Part shown: piece after piece, positions 47,490 through 53,552 of the stretch | How the letters are laid out: every line of letters starts with the position of its first letter | Numbering within the stretch: position 1 is the first letter of the stretch | Assembly (NCBI RefSeq): GCF_000009625.1 | Contig: NC_002678.2 | Span: forward strand, 124,001 to 188,000 | From: Mesorhizobium japonicum MAFF 303099 | Lineage (GTDB): Bacteria; Pseudomonadota; Alphaproteobacteria; Rhizobiales; Rhizobiaceae | Reading direction: 5' to 3' | Length of the DNA: 64,000 nt | Translations under genes and position numbers: made by a program | The notes under the pieces: generated by a model | Databases searched by the model: none | Told to the model about the DNA's origin: nothing | The model's input: only the letters and a program-made list of their open reading frames with translations

Positions 47490-48119
47490 ATGAAAATTCT
47501 GGTATTGGGCGCCACTGGCGCAACCGGCCGGCTGATCGTCGCTAAGGCCATCGCGGAGGGACACAACGTCGTAGCCCTCGTTCGCTCCAAGGCAAAGGCC
47601 AAGGACCTCACCGGCGCCGAGCTCGTCGAAGGCGATGCCCGCGATACCGCCGCGCTAACGCGCGCCATCGCGGGTTGTGACGCCGTCGTCAGTTCATTGG
47701 GCACCGCCATGAGCCCGTTCCGGGAGGTGACCTTGCTCTCAACGGCGACGCGCGCGCTGGTCGGCGTTATGGAGCAGCAGAACATCCGTCGGCTGGTGTG
47801 CATCACTGGCCTCGGCGCCGGCGACAGCCGCGGCCATGGCGGTTTCTTCTTCGACCGGGTGCTCCTGCCCCTGATGCTGCGTAAGGTCTACGAAGACAAG
47901 AACCGCCAGGAAGATGCGATCCGGGCCAGCACGCTCGACTGGACCATTGTCCGGCCGATGGTGCTCAACGACAAGCCGGCGCGTGGTGGCATCAAGGCGC
48001 TGACCGACCTTTCAGGCGTCCATGGCGGGACGATCGCCCGAGCCGATGTCGCGGATTTCGTCGTTCAGCAGCTCACCGCGGATACGTGGCTGCGCAAATC
48101 GCCCCTGATCACTTGGTAA
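47490..48119 (+). CDS. NAD(P)-binding SDR-like protein (island)
   Basis: 209 residues from the ATG at 47490, one base after the hydrolase stop. Atypical SDR: ILVLGATGATGRLIVAKAIAEGH at the N-terminus, VEGDARDTAALTRAI, CDAVVSSLG, CITGLGAGDSRGHGG and WTIVRPMVLNDKPARG. This is the BLVRB/HSCARG-like group of flavin or biliverdin reductases and redox sensors. The substrate is unknown. Co-directional with the NmrA-like and esterase genes in a likely three-gene operon. Confidence 0.9.
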   Translation: MKILVLGATGATGRLIVAKAIAEGHNVVALVRSKAKAKDLTGAELVEGDARDTAALTRAIAGCDAVVSSLGTAMSPFREVTLLSTATRALVGVMEQQNIRRLVCITGLGAGDSRGHGGFFFDRVLLPLMLRKVYEDKNRQEDAIRASTLDWTIVRPMVLNDKPARGGIKALTDLSGVHGGTIARADVADFVVQQLTADTWLRKSPLITW

Positions 48120-48240
48120 AGGTCACAAGGGCGTGCCCCTGACTGGATGAATATCCTTGCCGGTCGGCGCACGCAGGCGGCAAGCCTTGCCGCCGAACGA
48201 TATCCCCACTTCCGAACCCCGAAACTTATGGAGAATTCCA

Positions 48241-48624
48241 ATGACGCGAATACTGTTTGTCGGCCAGAAACCTGAAACAGTTGACTTCTCGGACCCGTCC
48301 TTGCCGCCCGGCTTTAATGCCGAAAAGATCAACGCCGGGATCGCTTTGGGCGTTGCGAAGATTGAGGAACGGGGGTGGCAGGGCGATACCTGCATGATCA
48401 CGCCCGATGCAGCCGGATTTGCTGACCTCAAAAGAGCTCTGGGCGATGGTGCGTATGATTGCGTGGTGATTGGAGGCGGCCTCAGGCTGCCGCCTAAGAG
48501 CCTACTGTTGTTCGAAACCGTGGTGAACATCATCCACAAGGCGGCGCCGAACGCCGCGATAGCCTTCAACACGAGACCCGAGGACACCGCAGATGCCGCC
48601 GCCCGTCAGCTCCCAACGGGTTGA
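48241..48624 (+). CDS. conserved-looking protein of unknown function (island)
   Basis: 127 residues from the ATG at 48241 (GGAGAA ribosome site). It begins ILFVGQKPETVDFSDPSLPPGF and later has GDTCMITPDAAGFADLKRAL, YDCVVIGGGLRLPP and NIIHKAAPNAAIAFNT. The alternating strand-helix pattern and the VVIGGG segment suggest a small Rossmann-like fold without a recognisable cofactor motif. It ends 66 bp from the converging reductase gene. No family assigned. Confidence 0.75.
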   Translation: MTRILFVGQKPETVDFSDPSLPPGFNAEKINAGIALGVAKIEERGWQGDTCMITPDAAGFADLKRALGDGAYDCVVIGGGLRLPPKSLLLFETVVNIIHKAAPNAAIAFNTRPEDTADAAARQLPTG

Positions 48625-48690
48625 CGGGCAGCGCATCGGCTAATCCTTGATGGCCTGTGAGCGGGGCAGATGGTGCCGGACCAAGAGCGT

Positions 48691-49386
48691 CTACGCTGGC
48701 GAGTCGTAGGTGCCGGGGCTGTTGGGCGTGGCGCGCCACTCGGGCTGACGTTCAGGGTTCGCCTTGGCGAGCGCGCTATGGACGCCCTTGACGCCATAGT
48801 CCTTGAGATAGCCCGGCGAGCCCGGCTGCTGACGCCAGGATTCCGCGATAGTGCCGGCATCCACTGCGTCGAAGCCGATCCCGTCGATCAGCGCCATGGC
48901 TTTGGACTTGGCCCGGGCGTCATCACCCGCCACCGCCAGAGCGATGCGGTCCGCGGAGCCCGCCGGCTTGGCGCCCGGTAGGAGATGGGTCGCTTCTATC
49001 GTGTTGAACGCTTTGACCACCGGACGCCCAAGGTGCTGCTCGACCCATTCGCTTTCGGTGTTAGCGTCCTCAATTCCGTCCAGATGACCGTCGCGCTGTT
49101 GTGGATAGTAGTTGGTCGTGTCGATGACGACGACGTCGGCTGGGGTGGACGCGAACAGTTCGCGGGGCAGACCAGGGATTTTGATTGTAGGAACGGCGAC
49201 GACCACGACGTCCTGGCCGCGGACGGCCTCTTCGATCGCAGCGGCCCGCGCGCCGGTTTCCGCCGACAGGCCCGCCAGAGACCCTGGTCCGCGCGAATTG
49301 GAGATCGTGACCTCGTGCCCTGCGGCCCGGAAGAGACGGGTGAGTGCGCTGCCGATATTGCCAGCGCCAACAATGCCGATTTTCAT
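48691..49386 (-). CDS. NADP-dependent F420-reductase-like oxidoreductase (island)
   Basis: 231 residues. The N-terminal Rossmann motif KIGIVGAGNIGSALTRLFRAAGHEV is followed by SNSRGPGSL (an NADP-phosphate-type loop) and DVVVVAVP, DTTNYYPQQRDG and VKAFNTI, as in the F420 reductase/NADP oxidoreductase coenzyme family. There is no sign of an F420 pathway here; many such proteins use flavins or other carriers. Divergent from the second LysR gene, which probably regulates it. Confidence 0.92.
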   Translation of the reverse strand: MKIGIVGAGNIGSALTRLFRAAGHEVTISNSRGPGSLAGLSAETGARAAAIEEAVRGQDVVVVAVPTIKIPGLPRELFASTPADVVVIDTTNYYPQQRDGHLDGIEDANTESEWVEQHLGRPVVKAFNTIEATHLLPGAKPAGSADRIALAVAGDDARAKSKAMALIDGIGFDAVDAGTIAESWRQQPGSPGYLKDYGVKGVHSALAKANPERQPEWRATPNSPGTYDSPA

Positions 49387-49498
49387 GTTTATGCCTTTCG
49401 AAGGTGTGGGGATGAGATTGCTTGTGAAGCTATATGACCCCTTGCATTAGATCGATAAATGGCGCCATGAAACCGGCTCTCCCAACCAGGAGTGTGGA

Positions 49499-50425
49499 AT
49501 GGATCGTCTCGCCAGCATGACCGCATTCGTAAAGGCGGCAGAAAGCGGCTCCTTTGCAGCGACGGCATCGGCGCTCGGCATCTCACCGCAGATGGTGGCC
49601 AAGCACGTCACCTATCTGGAGGCACGTTTGGGCGCACGCCTGCTCAACCGCACAACCCGAAAGCAAAGCCTGACGGTGATCGGCAAGTCCTACTACGATC
49701 GGTGCAAAGTGGCGCTGGCCGAGGTCGACTGGGCGGATGCAATTGCTGATGAGGCCAGGGGCAAACCGCGAGGGCTCTTGCGCGTCAACGCGGCGGTTTC
49801 ATTCGGAGCTCACTGCGTGACACCTGTGGTCGCACGATATTTGAGCAGCCACCCCAGTGTCGATGTCGACCTGGTTCTCAACGACCGCTTTGTCGACCTT
49901 ATCGACGACGGGTTTGAGGCGGTGTTCCGGATCGGTCCTCTCGGGGAGTCTAACCTCGGGGCGATAGAGCTCGCACCCTTTCAGACGATTGCCTGCGGGT
50001 CGCCTGCATACCTTAAAGAACGAGGGATGCCCTCGATCGTATCGGATCTGGTCAATCATGAATGCCTGCTCTTCGGCAACTGGCCCGAACCAACGTTCAG
50101 CGATTGGCTCTTTGTACGGGACGGTCTCACCTCCAAGGCCTCAGTCCACGGCCGTCTCAAGGTCAACAACCCCGCTTCATTGCTGGAGGCGGCGCTCGCA
50201 GGTTTCGGCTTGGCGTTGATCGGAGAAGAGGCGGTGCGCACGCACCTCGCGACCGGGCGGCTCGTCCGAGTGTTGCCGAACTACGAAACGCCTCCGCGTC
50301 CCATTCACCTGCTGTTTCACCCTGATCGGCGACAAACGCCGAAGCTGAAGACCTTCATCGAAATGGTGGTGGACCAGCTGGGCCGGAATGGTCAGGACGG
50401 CCGCAGACGCCAACAGGGAGAATGA
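49499..50425 (+). CDS. LysR-family regulator (island)
   Basis: 308 residues. The winged helix-turn-helix covers about residues 2-60 (MTAFVKAAESGSFAATASALGIS, VAKHVTYLEARLGARLLNR); the effector-binding part follows (LRVNAAVSFGAHCVTPVV, DDGFEAVFRIGPLGESNLG). Divergent from the F420-reductase-like gene; the 112-bp gap contains a 10-bp palindrome ATGGCGCCAT (49459-49468). By eye the codon choice looks less GC-biased than the flanking core genes, which would fit the island, but this was not computed. It is the gene nearest the intact tRNA-Thr. Confidence 0.92.
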   Translation: MDRLASMTAFVKAAESGSFAATASALGISPQMVAKHVTYLEARLGARLLNRTTRKQSLTVIGKSYYDRCKVALAEVDWADAIADEARGKPRGLLRVNAAVSFGAHCVTPVVARYLSSHPSVDVDLVLNDRFVDLIDDGFEAVFRIGPLGESNLGAIELAPFQTIACGSPAYLKERGMPSIVSDLVNHECLLFGNWPEPTFSDWLFVRDGLTSKASVHGRLKVNNPASLLEAALAGFGLALIGEEAVRTHLATGRLVRVLPNYETPPRPIHLLFHPDRRQTPKLKTFIEMVVDQLGRNGQDGRRRQQGE

Positions 50426-50596
50426 CCCAGTTTGGATATTCTGCGGCCAGATATCGGTGCCGAAGATTCGTCCGAAAAGGCCGGTCTCCGTTACACAAAA
50501 TCTTGCACAAACGCTCGGTGGCCCGGTCAGTGGCAGAAGCCGGGATTCCAAAGGGTGCTAAATTGCGCAGGCAAAAGAACGGCTTACGGCTTGAGA

Positions 50597-50646
50597 ACTG
50601 GTGCCCCCGGACGGAATCGAACCGCCGACCTTCGGTTTACAAAACC
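50597..50646 (-). repeat. candidate attachment site (proximal, inside tRNA-Thr)
   Basis: Second copy of the 50-bp repeat found at 44442-44491; it covers the 3' half of the intact tRNA-Thr gene plus two bases beyond the CCA. See the island entry. Confidence 0.9.
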
Positions 50647-50674
50647 GCTGCTCTACCAGCTGAGCTACAAGGGC
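50599..50674 (-). tRNA. tRNA-Thr (anticodon TGT)
   Basis: 76 nt with encoded CCA. Acceptor GCCCTTG pairs with CGGGGGC with two G-T pairs; D-arm GCTC/GAGC, anticodon loop TTTGTAA giving TGT, T-arm with TTCGATT. The 27-43 pair is a G-A mismatch. Its 3' end faces the island at lower coordinates. Confidence 0.95.
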
Positions 50675-50687
50675 ACGGCGCTCCGGT

Positions 50688-50715
50688 AGCATATTTCGTG
50701 CGCCAGTAAAGACAA
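50688..50715 (-). promoter_or_regulatory. candidate tRNA-Thr promoter
   Basis: On the minus strand TTGTCT (50710-50715), 16 bp, then TATGCT (50688-50693), ending 14 bp before the first base of the tRNA. Confidence 0.45.
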
Positions 50716-50831
50716 AACTCCGTTTTCGGTTACCCCGGCGGTGGATGACGCCGCCTCCGGCCCATGCTGAAATCCACCAACCCACTTCCTACATATGACA
50801 GAGATGCAATCGCTTCGGACTGGAGTGTCGC

Positions 50832-50999
50832 ATGATCAGGCTTGTCATCATTCTCCCCCTCGTCGTCATCGCCTGGATGCTGCTGGTGAAGCTCATCAGC
50901 GACATAAAGAAGGCCAATGTCGACTGGACCGGCGTGACCACGATCATCGGTTTCATAGCGCTCGCCTTCTGGCTTCGGCATATCACGGGGATGGGATGA
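50832..50999 (+). CDS. small membrane protein of 55 residues
   Basis: ATG 50832 to TGA 50999. Two hydrophobic segments: LVIILPLVVIAWMLLVKLI at the N-terminus and TIIGFIALAFWLRHI near the end, separated by a short SDIKKANVDW loop. A GGAGTG ribosome site is present. The layout of two helices joined by a charged loop supports a real gene. No function known. Confidence 0.7.
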   Translation: MIRLVIILPLVVIAWMLLVKLISDIKKANVDWTGVTTIIGFIALAFWLRHITGMG

Positions 51000-51013
51000 G
51001 GGAATTGGCAGCA

Positions 51014-51034
51014 GGGAATAGGGAATAGGGAATA
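51014..51034 (+). repeat. three tandem heptamers GGGAATA
   Basis: GGGAATA repeated three times head to tail, with a partial GG afterwards. It lies just downstream of the 55-residue membrane-protein gene. Such units are prone to slippage. Confidence 0.85.
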
Positions 51035-51072
51035 GGAAATTGCATCGTTCGTATCTGCTTGGTGCCATTTCA

Positions 51073-51097
51073 CTACTGCCTACTGCCTACTGCCTAC
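51073..51097 (+). repeat. tandem heptamers CTACTGC
   Basis: CTACTGC three and a half times. Thirty-eight bases separate it from the GGGAATA array, and both have a 7-base period. Confidence 0.85.
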
Positions 51098-51122
51098 GTT
51101 CTGAAAAACCTCCTCGACCTTT

Positions 51123-51150
51123 CGAACCTTTTGACAGGCCGCGCCGACTG
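51123..51150 (+). promoter_or_regulatory. ECF-like promoter of the His-rich protein gene
   Basis: CGAAC (51123-51127), 17 bp, CGACTG (51145-51150). The same motif and exact spacing occur before the BA14K gene at 51509. The AAC core of the -35 is typical of ECF sigma factors; it differs from the strict EcfG consensus GGAAC/CGTT. Confidence 0.45.
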
Positions 51151-51157
51151 ATCTCCA

Positions 51158-51175
51158 GAGGCGAATGGTCGCCTC
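51158..51175 (+). promoter_or_regulatory. conserved leader hairpin (copy 1)
   Basis: GAGGCGA and TCGCCTC form a perfect 7-bp stem with an ATGG loop, ending 23 bp before the ATG at 51199. Copy 2 precedes the BA14K gene at nearly the same distance. Confidence 0.6.
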
Positions 51176-51198
51176 GGTCAAGGATCCAGGAGGTCATC

Positions 51199-51399
51199 AT
51201 GTTCAAGCGCATGCTCACTTCCGCTCTCGTAGCCGTTTTCGTCGCCACAGGCGCGCTGGCCGGCACCGTCCAGTCGTCCTCGGCTCACGGCATGCATCAT
51301 CACCATTATTACTACGACGACGACTATGGCGACTACTGGTGGTACCACCGCCATCATCACCGTCATCATCACCATGGCAGGGTGGTTATCATCCTTTGA
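51199..51399 (+). CDS. His/Tyr-rich secreted peptide
   Basis: 66 residues from the ATG at 51199, preceded by AGGAGG. The signal peptide (about residues 1-22, cleavage near ALA-GTV) is followed by a short spacer and a mature part dominated by His, Tyr and Asp: MHHHHYYYDDDYGDYWWYHR, then HHHRHHHHGR. The Asp and His clusters look suited to metal binding or a pH-sensitive role. Its first 20 residues and leader are paralogous to the BA14K gene 390 bp downstream. Terminator at 51421. Confidence 0.8.
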   Translation: MFKRMLTSALVAVFVATGALAGTVQSSSAHGMHHHHYYYDDDYGDYWWYHRHHHRHHHHGRVVIIL

Positions 51400-51420
51400 T
51401 GCCAAGGCCTGTCGCGTGCG

Positions 51421-51446
51421 AAGGGCGGCCTCGGCCGCCCTTTTGC
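51421..51446 (+). terminator. intrinsic terminator of the His-rich peptide gene
   Basis: GGGCGGCC and GGCCGCCC arms around a 2-nt centre, followed by TTTT and a second T-rich run. Confidence 0.85.
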
Positions 51447-51508
51447 ATTTTCCGTAGGCCCACGGGCAGGAACCCGGCAGCATCTCCGCAAAAAAATCAA
51501 AAAAGCCT

Positions 51509-51536
51509 CGAACCTTTTGCTGCGCCGCAGCGACAG
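51509..51536 (+). promoter_or_regulatory. ECF-like promoter of the BA14K gene
   Basis: CGAAC (51509-51513), 17 bp, CGACAG (51531-51536). Same motif, spacing and distance to the start codon as at 51123-51150. Confidence 0.45.
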
Positions 51537-51544
51537 ATGATCAA

Positions 51545-51563
51545 GAGGCGGATGGATCGCCTC
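51545..51563 (+). promoter_or_regulatory. conserved leader hairpin (copy 2)
   Basis: GAGGCG and CGCCTC form a 6-bp stem with a GATGGAT loop, ending 24 bp before the ATG at 51588. Paralogous to 51158-51175, followed in both by CGGTCAA. Confidence 0.6.
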
Positions 51564-51587
51564 GGTCAACGAAGCAAGGAGATCGTC

Positions 51588-51893
51588 ATGTTCAAGCGCA
51601 CTCTCGTTTCCGCCCTGATCGCCACCACCGTCGCCGGCACCACGCTGGTCGGCACCGTTCAGCCTTCGGCGGCTCATTCGCATCACCACGACCTCGGCAT
51701 CGGCATCGCCGCCGGCGTCGGCGGGTTCGTCCTTGGCAGCCTGCTTGCCCAGCAGCCCCCGCGTACCGTCTATGTCGACGAAGACGGCGGTTCCTGGCAC
51801 GTTCGCCGCTGCTTCGATCGCTACTCGAGCTACGATCCGGACTCCGACACCTACATCGGCCGCGACGGCTACAGCCACTATTGCCGGCTCTGA
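51588..51893 (+). CDS. BA14K-family secreted protein
   Basis: 101 residues. Signal peptide with cleavage near AHS-HHH (about residue 29), then a glycine-zipper-like GIGIAAGVGGFVLGSLLA segment and the BA14K-type C-terminus: WHVRRCFDRYSSYDPDSDTY, then IGRDGYSHYCRL. The two Cys may pair. BA14K of Brucella is a small immunoreactive lectin-like protein; in rhizobia the family is expanded with unknown roles. AAGGAG ribosome site. Shares promoter and leader with the His-rich peptide upstream; ends at terminator 51915. Confidence 0.9.
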   Translation: MFKRTLVSALIATTVAGTTLVGTVQPSAAHSHHHDLGIGIAAGVGGFVLGSLLAQQPPRTVYVDEDGGSWHVRRCFDRYSSYDPDSDTYIGRDGYSHYCRL

Positions 51894-51914
51894 GAGGAGA
51901 CCGTTCAACAACAG

Positions 51915-51942
51915 AAAAGGGGGCTTACGCGAGCCCCTTTTC
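51915..51942. terminator. intrinsic terminator between BA14K and lipoprotein genes
   Basis: AAAAGGGGGCT and GAGCCCCTTTT arms with a 5-nt loop and T-rich flanks on both strands; it can serve the converging lipoprotein gene as well. Confidence 0.88.
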
Positions 51943-51972
51943 GTTGTCTTACAAATACTTACGGTTGCGTGT

Positions 51973-52383
51973 TCAGGCGGAATCGGAAATCGGCAACCCG
52001 GCTGCGCTGCAGGTGCTATCGACGAGACGCCTCGTTTCCGAAGCGCTGCCCATGGCAACGAGATCGAAGCTGGTTGCCGAATCCGGGTAGATCCTGGCAA
52101 TGAAGGCTTGCTCGCCGCCCGAGCCGCCTGACGGATCCTTGCCGTTGACGAATCCACAGACCACGATCTCCTTGCGGCCGTTCAGTGTCCGCTCGCCGGC
52201 AAGCGTCCTTCCGAGCCTGACCGAAGCAGGATCCGGCAAATGCTGACGAATACCGGTGATGACGACCTCCTCGAGCGCGAGCGAGAAGGGAATCGGATCG
52301 ACGTGCTGGTCGCCGGCATCGGGTCGAGGCGCCACGCATCCGGAAAGCGAAGCGACAAGCAGAAGCTGAACCGTTTTCCTCAT
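51973..52383 (-). CDS. small lipoprotein of unknown function
   Basis: 136 residues from the ATG at 52383. The signal peptide ends in the lipobox LSGC (Cys at about residue 16). The mature part is about 120 residues, with VVITGIRQHLPDPASVRLG, the strand-rich GRKEIVVCGFVNGKDPSGG and two further Cys. The PDPASVR plus VCGFVNGK pattern recalls small periplasmic proteins found in rhizobia with no assigned role. Single gene with its own terminator region. Confidence 0.78.
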   Translation of the reverse strand: MRKTVQLLLVASLSGCVAPRPDAGDQHVDPIPFSLALEEVVITGIRQHLPDPASVRLGRTLAGERTLNGRKEIVVCGFVNGKDPSGGSGGEQAFIARIYPDSATSFDLVAMGSASETRRLVDSTCSAAGLPISDSA

Positions 52384-52517
52384 CCGCGCCCTTTCGCATG
52401 CATTCGAACGCCACGGCAAGAGAGTGCCATGCCGCCGGCGCTTGCTGTGTCGGCAAGGCCATACGGCTCGATTTCTTCGATATTGCGACCAGGAGCGCGC
52501 TTCCCGGGGCAGACTGG

Positions 52518-53339
52518 TCAGCCGACTTGCGCGCCGCCGATCATCCGGGTCACCTCGGCCGCGGCACTGCGCACCATCGGCCCGATCTCGGCCAGCCGCT
52601 CCGGCGTCACCCGCACGGTCGGCCCCGATACGGAGACGCCGCCGATCGGCTCGCCGAACTCGTTGAAGATGGCGGCCGCCACGCAGCGCATGCCGGGGTG
52701 CCGTTCTTCATCGTCGACCGACCAGCCGCGTTGCTTGATGACGGCCAGATCGTGGGCGAGGGCAGGGATCTCGGACAGCGTCCTGTCGGTGAAGCGCTGC
52801 AGGCCGGCCTTCCGCAGAATGGTGCCGACGCGCTCGGGTTCCAGATGCGCCAGCACCGCCTTGCCGATGCCGGAGGCATGAAAGGGGCTGCGCGTGCCCG
52901 GGCGGAAGAAAGCGCGGATCGCCTGGTGCGTCTCGACCTGGCTGACGAACACCACGCAATCATCCTCGGCGACGCCGAGATTGGCGGTCTCGCCGGTTCT
53001 TTCCATCAACTCCTGCATAACGATGCGGGCGCGGTCGACCAACTTGCGGCGGCGTAGAAAGGCCGCCCCCATACGATAGGTCTCGACGCCGATCGACCAT
53101 AGCTGGTCCGATGTGTCGAACTCGACCATGCCGTGGTTTTCGAGCGTCGTCAGCATGCGGTAGGCGGTGGAGGCGGCAAGGCCGCTCTGCGCCGATATCT
53201 CGCTCAGCGACAGGCCGCTGCCCTCCGCCACAATGGCCAGGATGCGCAAGGCCCGATCCAGCGACTGCACAGAACTGGCTTCGGCAGGCCCGTTGAAAGC
53301 GCGCGGACGGCCGCGCTGGCGTTTTTCGGTGGTTTCCAT
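52518..53339 (-). CDS. IclR-family regulator of the glyoxylate (gcl) operon
   Basis: 273 residues from the ATG at 53339; the open frame extends further upstream but into the promoter of gcl. An N-terminal basic extension (METTEKRQRGRPRAF) precedes the winged helix-turn-helix (about 24-85: LDRALRILAIVAEGSGLSLSE, SAQSGLAASTAYRMLTTLENHG). The effector domain (about 100-270) has SPFHASGIGKAVLAHL and GVSVSGPTVR. Divergent from gcl-hyi-glxR, the same arrangement as AllR/BhcR-type glyoxylate-responsive regulators. It probably senses glyoxylate and represses gcl (inference from context). Confidence 0.93.
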   Translation of the reverse strand: METTEKRQRGRPRAFNGPAEASSVQSLDRALRILAIVAEGSGLSLSEISAQSGLAASTAYRMLTTLENHGMVEFDTSDQLWSIGVETYRMGAAFLRRRKLVDRARIVMQELMERTGETANLGVAEDDCVVFVSQVETHQAIRAFFRPGTRSPFHASGIGKAVLAHLEPERVGTILRKAGLQRFTDRTLSEIPALAHDLAVIKQRGWSVDDEERHPGMRCVAAAIFNEFGEPIGGVSVSGPTVRVTPERLAEIGPMVRSAAAEVTRMIGGAQVG

Positions 53340-53373
53340 GAAGCCAGTTTCGCCGATTTCGCCAAACTTACAA

Positions 53374-53388
53374 TGAAAAAGTTTTTCA
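53374..53388. promoter_or_regulatory. candidate IclR operator
   Basis: TGAAAAAGTTTTTCA is a perfect 15-bp palindrome, close in form to the IclR consensus TGGAAATNATTTCCA, 35 bp upstream of the regulator start and 165 bp upstream of gcl. A second 10-bp palindrome TTTCTAGAAA lies at 53453-53462. The whole 53360-53500 stretch is AT-rich compared with its surroundings. Confidence 0.55.
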
Positions 53389-53552
53389 CTGTGGAGACGT
53401 GGCAAATTCCTGGAAAACCGAAAATTCAACAAAATCAGCAAATAGTCGCCGTTTTCTAGAAATGAAAAAATATTCTGAAAAAATTGAAAAATAGCCGGCT
53501 TGCTGACATTCTCGGCCATCCAACAATAACAACCCAAGTGGAGGGCCGGAAA

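Larger units (their letters stand above)
44442..50646. mobile_element. tRNA-Thr-bounded genomic island, no integrase visible
   Basis: About 6.2 kb between the tRNA-Thr fragment and the intact tRNA-Thr gene. The tRNA lies on the minus strand, so its 3' end faces the island, exactly the geometry left by a tyrosine integrase that inserts at the 3' end of a tRNA. The content is seven genes: two LysR regulators, an NmrA-like protein, an alpha/beta hydrolase, two further NAD(P)-binding proteins and an unknown. No integrase, excisionase or mobilisation gene is present. The 170 bp next to the tRNA (50426-50596) has no readable integrase remnant. Confidence 0.65.

Noticed and set aside
50426..50596. 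Possible integrase remnant next to tRNA-Thr
   Set aside because: No stretch in six frames shows the Arg-His-Arg-Tyr integrase pattern or any recognisable fragment.
50432..50689. Open frames across the intact tRNA-Thr gene
   Set aside because: They read through the tRNA and give the well-known spurious PGRNRTADLRFTKP peptide.
51000..51110. Possible CRISPR array from the heptamer repeats
   Set aside because: Units are 7 bp head to tail with no spacers; no cas genes in the window.
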